Shown: positions 1-8,799, counted from the stretch's first letter. The stretch is DNA of 64,000 bases from Acidobacteriaceae bacterium (GCA_003134655.1 PLBY01000123.1:35981-99980); one strand, 5' to 3'. A program made the numbers and translations. The notes: a model not told the origin generated them from the letters alone.

Positions 1-925
1 GACGACCAGGTTGCCGACGCAGTCAGATTCTGCGTGCTGCCGTCCGTGAAGGTTCCCGTGGCCGTGAATTGCTGCGTCGTCCCTAGCGCAATCGAAGCAG
101 TCTGGGGCGTCACCGCCATCGAGACCAGAGTCGCCGTCGTCACCGTCAACACCGTGCTTCCGCTGACGGATCCGGATGTCGCCGTAATCGTAGCCGTGCC
201 GGTACCCGCACTCGTCGCCAACCCGTGACTCGTGGAGGCATTGCTGATCGTTGCCGTGGATGGAGTGTCGGAAGTCCACCGCACCGTCGACGTCAGATTC
301 TGCGTGCTGCCGTCCGTGAATGTTCCAGTCGCCGTGACTTGCTGCGTCGTTCCCAATGGAATGGATGGAATCGCAGGCGTGACCGCGATCGACACCAGCG
401 CCGCGGCCGTAACTGTCAGCGAGGTTGACCCGACAATCGCCCCGGACGTCCCCGTGACGCTGGTGTTACCCACCGCCACGCTCGAAGCCACGCCCTGAGC
501 GTTTACCGTTGCCACGGCAGGACTCGCCGCTTTCCAGGTGACCGAGTTGGTCAGATCCTGTGTGCCGCCATCGGTGTACGTTCCTGTTGCTTTCAACGCC
601 TGTGTGGTTCCCAGCGCGAAAGACGGGTTGGCTGGAGTCACGGCAATCGAAACCAGCGCTGGCGCCCCAACCGTAAGACTCGTCGAACCTGCGATCGAGC
701 CGGAGCTCGCGGTAATTGACGTGGATCCTTGACTCGAACCCGACGCTAATCCCGCATTGCTGATGCTTGCTACACCCGGCACCGACGAACTCCAACTGAC
801 GGAGTTCGTCAAATCCTGTGTGCTGCCGTCGCTGTAAGTTCCAGTCGCGGTGAACTGCAGCGTCGTTCCGGCAGCGATCGATGGATTCAGCGGAGTTACC
901 GCAATCGAAGCCAGATTCGGCGGAG
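1..925 (-). repeat. Tandem ~267-bp coding repeats (Big_2 domains)
   Basis: The marker phrase around 'gtgctgccgtc' recurs near 28, 300, 563 and 825, giving a period of about 264-270 bases. Each unit encodes one ~89-residue Ig-like domain of the minus-strand secreted protein. Copies differ at many third positions, so the duplications are not very recent. Confidence 0.75.
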
Positions 926-1943
926 CCCCCGTGCCGCTCAGAGCCGCGGTCTGTGGACTATTATTCGCGTTGTCGGTAAACGACAAAGTCCCACTTCGCG
1001 AGCCTTGCGCCTTGGGCGAGAAAGTTACAAACGCTTTGCAACTGGCGCCCGCTGCCAGCGTGCCGGGGCTGATCGGGCAGGCCGACGTGACCGAAAAATC
1101 ACTCAGATTGCTAGTGATACTGCTGATCGTCAGAGCCGCGGACTGATTGTTCGTAAGCGTAACCGTCTGTGCCCCGCTGGATGTTCCCAAAGCCTGGCTG
1201 GCAAATGTCAGAGTGCTGGGACTGGCGGTCGCGGGTGCAATCCCGGTCCCTGTGAGACTCACGGTCGGGCTGACCGTAGCATTGTCGGTAATCGTCAGCG
1301 TTGCGCTGCGTGTCCCGGCGGCTGCGGGAGTGAAGAATACCGACACACTGCAACTGGCTCCTGCCGCCAGAGCCTTCGGCGTCAGCGGACAGGTCGTCGT
1401 CGTGGTGTAATCCGTAAGATTCGTCGAGATTTTGGTGATGGAAAGATTCTTGCTCTGATTGTTCGTGACCGTGACGCTAGAGGCGGCGCTCTTCACGCCG
1501 ATCACTTGGTTCCCGAACGACAGGCTCGCAGGGGACGCGGTCACCGCCGCCACTCCGGTCCCACTCAGGCTGACGGTTTGCGGACTGTTCGTGCCCGTAT
1601 CTTTCACTGTCAGCGTGCCCGTCCGCGAGCCCAGAGCGGTGGGTGTGAACGTAACCGAGATCGTGCACGTCTTTCCCGCGGCGAGCGTCGAAGGACTCAC
1701 CGGACACGTGTTGGTCTGAGTGTAGTCCGACAGACTCGACGTGATACCGGTGACGGCGATGGCCGTGCTCTGGCCATTTTTCAGCGTCACTCTCTGTACG
1801 GAACTGGCAATGCCCTGGACTTGGTTTCCGAAGGAGAGACTGGCGGGCGAGACTGTCACCGACTGCGCCAGGACAGGGAGAACTGACGCAAGAACAAAAA
1901 AGCCGACTGCAGGCCAGAGGCAAAGACGAAATCGCGCGTTCAA
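1..1943 (-). CDS. Secreted repeat protein: choice-of-anchor-D plus Big_2 Ig-like repeats (3' end outside window)
   Basis: The minus frame is open from 1943 to the window edge, with no stop seen. It starts with TTG; GAGG lies a few bases upstream and a classical signal peptide follows (MNARFRLC, then a hydrophobic core ending VLAQS). About three repeats of ~100 residues follow with the choice-of-anchor-D signature (SPASLSFGNQV, then CPVSP..LAAGKTCTISVTFTP and LSGTGV). From about base 920 down to 1 the protein changes to bacterial Ig-like (Big_2) repeats of ~89 residues, with motifs like SIAVTP and FTATGTFTDGSTQ. The DNA repeats there have a ~267-base period. Such proteins are exported and probably adhesive or surface-associated; the exact role is unknown. 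No ATG start was found, so the TTG start is inferred from the RBS and signal peptide. Confidence 0.8.
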   Translation of the reverse strand, partial: MNARFRLCLWPAVGFFVLASVLPVLAQSVTVSPASLSFGNQVQGIASSVQRVTLKNGQSTAIAVTGITSSLSDYTQTNTCPVSPSTLAAGKTCTISVTFTPTALGSRTGTLTVKDTGTNSPQTVSLSGTGVAAVTASPASLSFGNQVIGVKSAASSVTVTNNQSKNLSITKISTNLTDYTTTTTCPLTPKALAAGASCSVSVFFTPAAAGTRSATLTITDNATVSPTVSLTGTGIAPATASPSTLTFASQALGTSSGAQTVTLTNNQSAALTISSITSNLSDFSVTSACPISPGTLAAGASCKAFVTFSPKAQGSRSGTLSFTDNANNSPQTAALSGTGAPPNLASIAVTPLNPSIAAGTTLQFTATGTYSDGSTQDLTNSVSWSSSVPGVASISNAGLASGSSQGSTSITASSGSIAGSTSLTVGAPALVSIAVTPANPSFALGTTQALKATGTYTDGGTQDLTNSVTWKAASPAVATVNAQGVASSVAVGNTSVTGTSGAIVGSTSLTVTAAALVSIAVTPAIPSIPLGTTQQVTATGTFTDGSTQNLTSTVRWTSDTPSTATISNASTSHGLATSAGTGTATITATSGSVSGSTVLTVTTATLVSMAVTPQTASIALGTTQQFTATGTFTDGSTQNLTASATWS

Positions 1944-2438
1944 GAAATCCTCGCGAGCAAGTTTACCTGCTCTTTAGCGCGGGCCCGATGTTCCCTTGCA
2001 ACTGCTTGGCTGGTTTACGCCCCCACGAGCGCGAGGTGCAAGCAAGATCCTGCGGAAGGCTCCTCGGCTCAATACAAATACATCTCTTGCTAAGTCAGCG
2101 GATTGTAAAACAAAACCACCGGAAGTCAATGTGCAGGAACTTGCAACATCCCCGACTGCCTGCCCCTGTTAACTGGGGTAAACATGTATGGAATCAATTT
2201 TACTCATCCTATGAAATGGGGTTTTGAGTTCCCATGGGCCTGCGGCCCACCCATAGACATGAAAGCCGCATTTCCAAGGCCGATTGATTCCAAATGGGTT
2301 AAGGCGCGACTTTCGACGGAGTGCGATCGCCTGGTTTCGAACGGTTATTCATGAACCGCCGAGTGTCGCCCCTAGTCAAGCCTTTCGGATTGAGTGAACA
2401 TGCGCGTAGAATTGGGTCGTGTGAGAGGAGCTGCGACA
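1944..2438. other. Intergenic region, no gene seen
   Basis: This stretch separates the divergent secreted-protein and pilin genes and must contain promoters for both. Only short, unsupported ORFs are present. I found no convincing sigma70 pair, hairpin with T-tract, RNA gene or repeat. Confidence 0.5.
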
Positions 2439-2603
2439 ATGAATCATCTTCTGCGCAAGCTGTGGCGGGACGATGAGGGCCAAGACATCGCCGAGTATGC
2501 GGTGATGCTGGCCGTTATTCTGGTGCTGGTCGTTGGCACGGTTCGCCTGATAGGAAGCAATGCGAACAATGCGTTTTCGTCAGCAGCCAGTGCACTTCAA
2601 TAA
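2439..2603 (+). CDS. Flp/Fap-type pilin-like protein
   Basis: A 54-residue protein with the layout of Flp family type IVb pilins: a short basic leader (MNHLLRKLWRDDEG), then QDIAEYAVMLAVILVLVVGTV as one hydrophobic helix, then a short polar alanine/serine-rich tail. The E-Y pair in the helix start is typical of the family. An upstream in-frame ATG at 2394 would add 15 residues. The ATG at 2439 is preferred because GAGAGGAG lies just upstream and it gives the usual Flp length. No tad/cpa assembly genes are adjacent, so this is an orphan copy; assembly machinery would have to be encoded elsewhere. Confidence 0.8.
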   Translation: MNHLLRKLWRDDEGQDIAEYAVMLAVILVLVVGTVRLIGSNANNAFSSAASALQ

Positions 2604-2648
2604 ACAGGCCCCTAGAATTTCTAATGCCCTGGAGCTAGAGATAAACAC

Positions 2649-2795
2649 ATGTACGTCCCATTCCTGCTGTTCGTAATCGTGGTTGTTCTTGTTTTGATCT
2701 TCTGGGAACTGAGCAAGATTAACAGTCGCCTCAAAAAGGTGCTCATCTCTTCCCATAACATCATGAAGGAGATCGATGATCCGAGTCGGAAGTAA
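2649..2795 (+). CDS. Small single-pass membrane protein (48 aa), unknown
   Basis: The ORF starts at ATG 2649, 45 bases after the pilin stop, with a GGAG/GAGA stretch shortly upstream. Residues 3-19 are a strong hydrophobic helix (PFLLFVIVVVLVLIF). A polar, basic C-terminal tail follows (SRLKKVLISSHN, ending DDPSRK). Same-strand position behind the pilin gene suggests co-transcription. I recognise no family; an accessory to the pilin is possible but unproven. Confidence 0.5.
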   Translation: MYVPFLLFVIVVVLVLIFWELSKINSRLKKVLISSHNIMKEIDDPSRK

Positions 2796-2839
2796 GATCG
2801 CCTCGGATGTTCCGTCTCTCTGTTCCTTCGTGCAAAATC

Positions 2840-3262
2840 ACTGATTAAAACAACTATCCAAAAATAAGCCGGAGCGGGTGCGTGGGTTGCACTCCGCCCC
2901 GGCGTGACTCACGTGCCTGCAGCAACTAGTTCCGTTGCCAGGCTCCGAAACCGCGAATGCGATGAGCGAAACGGACGCGAAAACCAGTTTGGCGAACTGG
3001 TGGAGCAAAACGGCGGCACTAACCTGAACGCCTTCACGGATAGCGAAGAAACGGGTTATTTCTATTCGCTTCCTTCGAATCAGATCGAACTTTGGGCGTA
3101 CCTGGAATCGGAGCGCTTTCTGCATCCGGTCTTGCGGGAGTTCTACAAGGAGCGGGAGGTAGTTCATGAAGAGCGACGGTCTGGGAGAGAGCGACCCGTT
3201 CGGGCGCCTCTCTGAACAGTTCGTGGCCGCCGCTCTTTAAGCCAAAGGCGCATCCCCAGAAC
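2840..3262 (+). pseudogene. Fragment of M16 (insulinase-type) zinc peptidase
   Basis: One frame reads FGELVEQNGGTNLNAFT, YFYSLPSNQIELWAYLES, RFLHPVLREFYKEREVV and HEERR, which matches the middle of bacterial M16 peptidases just after the HxxEH region. After EERR the family sequence continues in another frame as GESDPFGRLSEQFVAAAL and then meets a stop. Only ~110 of the ~450-900 family residues remain. There is at least one frameshift and the zinc-binding HxxEH segment is absent, so this cannot be an active enzyme. Confidence 0.75.
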
Positions 3263-3294
3263 GCTAGGCGCTGGTTCTGAGTTGAACCACTGGC

Positions 3295-5733
3295 CTATTT
3301 TGCAACACCCGCAGTCGCAACCCCCGTACCCGTGAGGCTAACCTGCTGCGGCCCGGTTATATCGGCATCCCCGATGTTGAAGGTCGCAGTCTGAGCTCCG
3401 GTCACGGTCGGGGTAAACGCCAGCGTAAATGTGCAAGTCGAGTTGGGCGGAACGCTGCCGCCGCTGCCGCTCACGAAGTTGCAGGTGTTGCTCTGGATGC
3501 TGAATACGTTCGCGGTGCCGTTGATGAAGTTCGCGCTGTAGATTTGCATCGCGGTTGGGCCAGCGTTCTGGAAAGTAACGACCGCGGTGCTGGTGCTGCC
3601 GACGTTCGCCGTCGGGAAGGTGATCGATGTCGGTGAAACCTTCACGGCCGTTCCAACGCCGTTGATCAACAGCCCCTGCTTCCCCAGCGTGAAGTTGCCA
3701 TAGTAAACCTGCGTCACGGTTTCATTCACCGCCGGATTGACCGTTGGATGGAAAGTGACCTGTGACTGACAACTTGCTCCGGGCGCCAGCGTGGCGTTGA
3801 GCAGAGTCAGGCACGTACTGGTCGGTTCAATGCTGAAGTCGTTCGGGTTCTTGCCTTCCAGATCGATCTTGGTGAATACGATGTTCACTCCGCTTTCGTT
3901 CGTGAATGTGTCCGTCTTAGCTGCGCTGGTGGTACCGAGCAGAGTGGTGGGGAAAGTCATAGTGCGGGGCGCCAGATAAATTGGAATGTTGCCGGTTCCC
4001 GTCATCTGGGCTGCAATCACGCTGCCGTTCGACGCGGTAATCGTCATCTGTGCATTGGCAACTTCAGACGCCGTAGGGATGAAGATCACCGAGAACGTGC
4101 AAGTCTTGCCCGCAAGAACCGTCCCACTGCAGGTGGAAGCGCCTGTCGTCTTGAAGTCGGTGTTGTAGGACCCTATGAAATCAATCGCTCCCAAGGTGTA
4201 GCTCGTAGTGCCGTTGTTCTTCAGCGTGATGGTCTTGGCTGTGCTGGAATAGCCCGAAGTCTGCTTTCCGAAAGCAAGCACGCTCGGGGTCAGCGAGATT
4301 GCATTGTCCGTCAGCACCGAAACCGTGTTCGCCGTGGACGCGGCAACCGCGATGTCGAGCTTGCCGTTCACGTTAAAGTCACCGATGGCTACACCGGAAG
4401 GCCCGGCACTGGTGGGATACACTGTCTGTCCCTTAAACGTGCCGTCTCCGTTGCCCAGCAGACTTGACACCGTATTGTCATTGTAGTTCGCCGAAACCAG
4501 ATCCAGCTTGCCGTCCCCGCTGATGTCTGCTGTGGTCACGATAACGGCGTTGGCCCCAATCGCATATTCCTTGTGGTTTTGGAAGGTTCCATTCCCGTTG
4601 CCCAGCAGAATGGAGACAGCCTTGTTCGACGTGCCCACCGCCAGATCCAGTTTGCCGTCGGCGTTGAAATCACCGACGACAACGCTGTTCGGCAGTGTCG
4701 CGGTCGGAAACGGAATTGGCCCCTGGAAAGTGCCGTCGCCGTTGCCCAGCAAAATCGCGACAGTGGTATCGGTGTTGTCCGCGACAGCCAGGTCAAGCTT
4801 GCCGTCGCTATTGAAGTCGCCAATCGCCACGCCGGAGGGACCGTTGCCGGTCGCATAATCCACGTGAGCCTTGAAGGTGCCGTCGCCGTTGCCCAGCAGC
4901 ACCGCGACCTTGTTGTCGTTGAGATCGACAATGACGAGGTCAAGCTTGCCATCCCCGTTTAAGTCAGCGGTAGCGATCGCCACCGGGTGATTGCCGGTCA
5001 AATACTCCTGGTGACCCTGGAAGGTTCCCTCGCCGTTGCCCAGGAGAATCGAAATCTCACTCTGATACGGGTCCACTGTCGCGATGTCCACTTTTCCATC
5101 ACCGTTGAAATCGCCGGTCACGATCGAACTGGGATGCCCCGGAACCGGGTATTCCACGTGTGTCGGGAACGTTCCGTCCCCAACGCCCAACAGGACCGAA
5201 ACGCTGTTGTTGCCGGTCGCGACTGCCAGGTCCACCTTGCCGTCGCCGTTGAAATCTGCGGCCGCTACATCCTGGGGCGTCAGATCCGTGGCGTAATCCA
5301 GCTTGCCGAAAGCTGTCGTATACGTCTTCACGATCTGGAAGTGCGCAACGTTCGAAACACCGCCGCCCGGCGCGGGATTGGTCACCGTGACGTTCGCAGT
5401 CCCGGCCGTCGCAACATCCGTTGCGGTGATCGAAGCCGTCACCTTTGAGCCGCTCACAAACGTCGTGGTGCGGGCATTGCCGTTCCAGTTCACGGTCGCG
5501 CCTGAGACAAAACCCGTGCCGTTCACAGTCAACGTGAAGGCCGCTGCTCCGGGCGCCTTATCTCCGGGCGACAGTGGAGCGTTAATCAGAGGCAGCGGAT
5601 TTGCCGCCAGAGCCGAAGATCCCATCGCCAACACGACTATCACGATCACGGCTAGAGTCAGAAAGCTGTTGTGGCGATGTGAGATGGTTCCCTCACGCAG
5701 GATTCTCGCGGCGGGCTGTCTGCATCTATTCAC
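3295..5733 (-). CDS. Secreted FG-GAP/VCBS repeat protein with TIG and choice-of-anchor-D domains
   Basis: An 812-residue exported protein. GTG at 5733 is preceded by AGGAG at a good distance. A long signal sequence runs to about residue 44 (core TLAVIVIVVLAMGSSALA). Residues ~46-135 form an IPT/TIG Ig-like domain. Residues ~145-480 hold about seven FG-GAP/VCBS blades with calcium-type loops such as DFNGDGKVDLAV, alternating with VLLGNGDGTF, which should fold as a beta-propeller. Residues ~490-800 are choice-of-anchor-D repeats (FPTANVGSTSTAVVTF, GTGVAT). It is probably a surface or secreted adhesin or carbohydrate-binding protein; the ligand cannot be told. It stands alone and convergent to the M16 fragment. 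Confidence 0.85.
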   Translation of the reverse strand: MNRCRQPAARILREGTISHRHNSFLTLAVIVIVVLAMGSSALAANPLPLINAPLSPGDKAPGAAAFTLTVNGTGFVSGATVNWNGNARTTTFVSGSKVTASITATDVATAGTANVTVTNPAPGGGVSNVAHFQIVKTYTTAFGKLDYATDLTPQDVAAADFNGDGKVDLAVATGNNSVSVLLGVGDGTFPTHVEYPVPGHPSSIVTGDFNGDGKVDIATVDPYQSEISILLGNGEGTFQGHQEYLTGNHPVAIATADLNGDGKLDLVIVDLNDNKVAVLLGNGDGTFKAHVDYATGNGPSGVAIGDFNSDGKLDLAVADNTDTTVAILLGNGDGTFQGPIPFPTATLPNSVVVGDFNADGKLDLAVGTSNKAVSILLGNGNGTFQNHKEYAIGANAVIVTTADISGDGKLDLVSANYNDNTVSSLLGNGDGTFKGQTVYPTSAGPSGVAIGDFNVNGKLDIAVAASTANTVSVLTDNAISLTPSVLAFGKQTSGYSSTAKTITLKNNGTTSYTLGAIDFIGSYNTDFKTTGASTCSGTVLAGKTCTFSVIFIPTASEVANAQMTITASNGSVIAAQMTGTGNIPIYLAPRTMTFPTTLLGTTSAAKTDTFTNESGVNIVFTKIDLEGKNPNDFSIEPTSTCLTLLNATLAPGASCQSQVTFHPTVNPAVNETVTQVYYGNFTLGKQGLLINGVGTAVKVSPTSITFPTANVGSTSTAVVTFQNAGPTAMQIYSANFINGTANVFSIQSNTCNFVSGSGGSVPPNSTCTFTLAFTPTVTGAQTATFNIGDADITGPQQVSLTGTGVATAGVAK

Positions 5734-6133
5734 GAGTTTCTCCTAATCTAAAACAACTTGGCTTTATCGACGATCGGGCCAGACACTGCTAATCTTCCCG
5801 CTGACGCTCAACTCTGCCACTCATTTGACGCCCAAACACAGTACTGAACGTATGCTCGGCTGGCGGAGGAGGGAATAAATGCCAACGAGCGGAACCTCAG
5901 TTTCACTGGCTGCGGTCTTGCTGTCAAGATGGAGCAATTTGCTTGGAGCCTATCGTCTAGGAGAAGAACGGCTCCTCCAGCTTTCCCCTTTCTTTGGGGG
6001 GACCTAGTTCGGCAGTGGTCGTATCTTTCGCAGCCCCGAGCATAAGCCCCGAGCATGAGTGTCACGCCCTGTCATTTCTAGTCTATAATCTCGCCGCTAG
6101 TTCTTCTGAGCGCTTCCCCCGCAAAGGAGAAAC
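5734..6133. other. Intergenic region, no gene seen
   Basis: The region between divergent genes should hold their promoters. The only ORF longer than 80 codons (minus strand, 5808-6065) lacks an RBS and any recognisable motif, so it was not called. Confidence 0.45.
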
Positions 6134-6310
6134 ATGGCGCAAACTCATGAATACAAATTGATTGTTGGTTCCGTCAAACACCCGCTCAACGACCAGCTCA
6201 GACAGGAAGGACAGAAAGACTGGAGGCCGATATTAATGTCAACGCCTACTGACAGCAATACCGGCGTCATAAGTGTCTACGTCATCCTTGAGCGCCCCGT
6301 TGGAGCTTAG
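6134..6310 (+). CDS. Small hypothetical protein (58 aa)
   Basis: ATG 6134 follows AAAGGAGAAAC, a strong Shine-Dalgarno. The product (MAQTHEYKLIVGSVKHPLND to VYVILERPVGA) looks like a compact alpha/beta mini-domain with two strand-like ends. It contains DWRPILMSTP in the middle, a pattern seen in small DUF4177-like proteins. That resemblance is by eye only. A possible terminator lies directly downstream, so it looks like a single-gene unit. Function unknown. Confidence 0.6.
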   Translation: MAQTHEYKLIVGSVKHPLNDQLRQEGQKDWRPILMSTPTDSNTGVISVYVILERPVGA

Positions 6311-6315
6311 GCCGA

Positions 6316-6346
6316 AGACCTCTTCAAGAAGCCGGGGCTTTTTTGA
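6316..6346 (+). terminator. Possible Rho-independent terminator
   Basis: After the small gene, AAGC-CGGG-GCTT forms a 4-bp stem with a tetraloop followed directly by six T. Just before it GAAGA/TCTTC forms a second short dyad. The stem is short, so support is moderate. Confidence 0.4.
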
Positions 6347-6414
6347 TGCCCTTATGGGTTTGTCAAAGGCAGAATTCCGGTTTTCTCAGCAACACGCCCA
6401 TTAGCCCAGTACCG

Positions 6415-6631
6415 GAAATGCCCCAGTGGACTCCGCCGAATTGTGCACTCCCGAGCATCCGTGGCGCCTACTCGGCGCCATGGACGGCGCGAGCAGGGAC
6501 GGCGACTGTCAAGGCAGCACGAAAGCGACTCTGACTCGGATTTGAAATGGAACCGCGCGGCCGTTTTGCACGAGGGGTTTGAAACGCCACTTGCGAACCG
6601 CATCGGATGCGGCGGTTGACAGCATCGAGTT
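6415..6631. repeat. Segment duplicated at 16075-16290
   Basis: About 217 bases covering the end of the TonB_C coding region and its downstream flank are nearly identical to 16075-16290. Differences are scattered single bases; my estimate by eye is over 90 percent identity. The copy here is part of an intact gene; the other is a remnant. Confidence 0.85.
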
Positions 6632-7978
6632 GCCGCTGATAACGGCAAGTTGCTGTACAGCGCCATCCTTGCCGACTTGGGCTTCCAAGACGACCGGGCC
6701 TTGAATGTGTTGTTGCTTTGCTGCTTCTGGATACTCTGGTTCAATCTGCTCGCGGAGTGGCTCACTTGCTTTTCCCGCGGAACCCGGCTCCGGATCCGAC
6801 ACGGACGGCTCGCCGTGGGCCTGAGGCGGTTTGAGCCCGAAGATGACTTTTCCATCTTGGTAAACCGCCAAACTGGCGGAGGGCGTTTCGGGGCGTCTAG
6901 CTTTCGAGGTAACGAGAGACACAGCGCTCGGTTCGACTTGCCTTGTCTCTTCGGGTTGTGGGGTGGCAGCAACCGGCTTTGCGCTGACCGGTGCCGGCGG
7001 TCCTGGTGTGTGTGTAGTCCCCCGCCACGACACTCGGCCGAGCATCCAACCCAACAACAAAGCCAGAGCAATCACCAGACTGACCAGGAGCGTCGTCTGC
7101 AGATCACGAAGCCCTGGATGCTTGCTTTGCGGCATTCTCGGGTCCGCCCGCCCGAAGTGACCATCCAATTCCATGCTATCCGCAGCGGTCGGCGGCTCAT
7201 CCCCTGGCAGAGGAGTTGAGAGCTCGACGGCACAGTTAAGACTGATCGAGATTTGCTGCGAGAGAGCTTGCAGAGTTTGAATATCTTCGTCCTCGAAAGC
7301 TTTCAGGCGTGGAGAGAAGATCGCAAAAAGTCCAACTAATTCCTCCTGTTTGAGCACGGGAAAAACAACGAACGAGCGAATGCCAAGACGCCGGCACGCG
7401 ACAGCATCGACACGAGAGTCTGTATCGGTGTCGGCGCAACGCTGCGCTTTCCTGGTCTGCATGCAGTCCCCACATAATCCGGCACTTGCATTCAGGAGCA
7501 CGTCCAACTCCGACGAACTCTCTCCCGTGGTGACACGGCAGACCATTTCCTCTCCGCGCATCAGAACGACGGCCGCCGCGCCAGCTTTTGTCGCTAGGCG
7601 CGCTTGTTCGGCAATATCAGTGAGAACAAGGTCGAGCGCTATGTCTGCTACTGCCCCGGCATCGTGCGCGGATCTGGTGCTCGCCAAGTACGGCGGAAAG
7701 ACTCCAGAACTTCGATCGTCTTCTTCGATCCCCGGCAAGGAAGGCTGGACGCTACATAATGGATCGATGGCGACTCCAGCGGTGATGGCCACTTGTCGGG
7801 TACGATCGACGATCCGATGCATAGCCCCATCCACGTCAAGCTCTCCGTTCATGACCAACCTTCCGGCCTCGACAATGGCAGAGAGCGACCGACGATCCAT
7901 CTGACTATGCTGCACGGCAAATGCGCTCGCCAACACCTTCTGGAGAGATTCCCGATCAATGGTGGAATAGTTACTCAT
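6509..7978 (-). CDS. GAF domain protein with membrane helix and TonB C-terminal domain
   Basis: A 489-residue protein. The frame is open further upstream, but ATG at 7978 is the first start giving a plausible sequence (MSNYSTIDRESLQKVL); no strong RBS is seen. Residues ~115-260 form a GAF domain (ADIALDLVLTDIAEQARLA to LVGLFAIFSPR), including a C-x-D-C-M cysteine pair. A hydrophobic helix follows (TTLLVSLVIALALLLGWMLG), then a proline-rich linker. The last ~85 residues are a TonB_C domain (IEPEYPEAAKQQHIQGPVVL, AVRKWRFKPLVQNGRAVPF). This suggests an inner-membrane sensor with a periplasmic TonB-like tip. A GAF paralogue without the TonB part lies at 60610. Confidence 0.8.
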   Translation of the reverse strand: MSNYSTIDRESLQKVLASAFAVQHSQMDRRSLSAIVEAGRLVMNGELDVDGAMHRIVDRTRQVAITAGVAIDPLCSVQPSLPGIEEDDRSSGVFPPYLASTRSAHDAGAVADIALDLVLTDIAEQARLATKAGAAAVVLMRGEEMVCRVTTGESSSELDVLLNASAGLCGDCMQTRKAQRCADTDTDSRVDAVACRRLGIRSFVVFPVLKQEELVGLFAIFSPRLKAFEDEDIQTLQALSQQISISLNCAVELSTPLPGDEPPTAADSMELDGHFGRADPRMPQSKHPGLRDLQTTLLVSLVIALALLLGWMLGRVSWRGTTHTPGPPAPVSAKPVAATPQPEETRQVEPSAVSLVTSKARRPETPSASLAVYQDGKVIFGLKPPQAHGEPSVSDPEPGSAGKASEPLREQIEPEYPEAAKQQHIQGPVVLEAQVGKDGAVQQLAVISGNSMLSTAASDAVRKWRFKPLVQNGRAVPFQIRVRVAFVLP

Positions 7979-8141
7979 AACCAGTGTGCTGTGCTTCTGC
8001 GGCTGCAGAACTGGGTGGACTTTGGCGGGCGAGCGGACGAACAGAACCAGTTTCGCGGCCAGCGACCGCAGTCTCTCACCGCGCGATTGCAGTGTCAACA
8101 CAGCAGGGTTTTGGGTGACGTAACGTTGATTGTGTAAAAAG

Positions 8142-8725
8142 CAAGAGGGTGTAAGTTGGCTTTGGCCTCGCAAGCTAAAGCCATTCCAAAAAAGGAGACC
8201 TACACCCCGATGGCGAAGATAATCGCGATCACGGAGCATTTCCAACATTTTCTGGCGGAGATGTAAAGAGAGCTTGTGGGGCGATCTGTAAGGACAGACC
8301 CGGCAAGCGTGCAGCGGTTTTTCGAGCTGCAGTCGGAGCGGCAGCGGGATCGTTTTTCCGGAGCAGGACGCTACGCACGGCGGCGTGGTCCGCGCCGAGT
8401 TTACCGCAACGGCTACTACGAGCGCGATTTCGTGACCCGCTTCGGTACGATTCGGCTGCGCATCGCGCGCACCCGGGAGAAGAGCTTTCTGCCGGTGGAG
8501 CTGAGACGTTTTCAGCGGCGGGCCGAAGAGGTCTCGCTCTTCGGGTGCTGATCCCACGCAAGAATGCCTCCCGGATCAACAGGTGGGTCGGGTAGTGGCG
8601 ACCATCACGGGAGAGACGGTGAGCGCTCAGACGGTATCGAAGCTGACGCGGGATCTGGACCAGGCGGTGCGCGACGACTATGTCTATCTGTTTCTCGATG
8701 GCTTGCGTCGAATGACGGCAGTATT
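8142..8725 (+). mobile_element. Remnant of an IS256 (Mutator)-type transposase, with internal inversion
   Basis: An AAAGGAG-led ATG at 8210 starts MAKIIAITEHFQHFLAEM and is stopped by TAA at 8264. The frame then continues as SVQRFFELQSERQRDRFSG, RRVYRNGYYERDFVTRFGTI, PVELRRFQRRAEEVSL, typical of IS256-family transposases. The next expected piece (LLIREAFLRGISTR) is present only on the opposite strand at 8541-8579. The plus strand resumes with QVGRVVATITGETVSAQTVS, KLTRDLDQAVR and YVYLFLDGL, after which the gene ends. Nonsense codon, inversion, internal deletion and loss of the C-terminal half make it non-functional. Terminal inverted repeats were not identified. Confidence 0.85.
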
Positions 8726-8750
8726 CAGCGCATAACTTGCGTTGAATATT

Positions 8751-8779
8751 TTGCCACCTGCGTCGCACACCGCTATAAT
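8751..8779 (+). promoter_or_regulatory. Sigma70-type promoter for the fic gene
   Basis: TTGCCA (8751-8756) and a perfect TATAAT (8774-8779) are separated by 17 bases, directly upstream of the Fic gene. It lies just after the end of the transposase remnant. Confidence 0.7.
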
Positions 8780-8780
8780 C

Positions 8781-8797
8781 TACGCAAGAGGTGCGTA
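8781..8797 (+). promoter_or_regulatory. Dyad enclosing the fic Shine-Dalgarno
   Basis: TACGCA-AGAGG-TGCGTA is a perfect 6-bp inverted repeat whose 5-base centre is the Shine-Dalgarno of the ATG at 8800. It sits at the expected transcription start. It could be an operator for the protein's own C-terminal helix-turn-helix, or an RNA hairpin presenting the RBS in its loop. Confidence 0.5.
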
Positions 8798-8799
8798 GA

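Noticed and set aside
1..925. Regular ~267-base repeats that could suggest a CRISPR or satellite
   Set aside because: The period equals one 89-residue Ig-like domain and the frame is open throughout, so these are coding repeats.
1005..1886. 293-codon plus-strand ORF across the left repeat gene
   Set aside because: It is the antisense shadow of the minus-strand choice-of-anchor-D gene, rich in Arg as expected for such shadows.
5808..6065. 85-codon minus-strand ORF between the FG-GAP gene and the small gene at 6134
   Set aside because: No RBS and no recognisable protein pattern; likely chance in GC-rich DNA.
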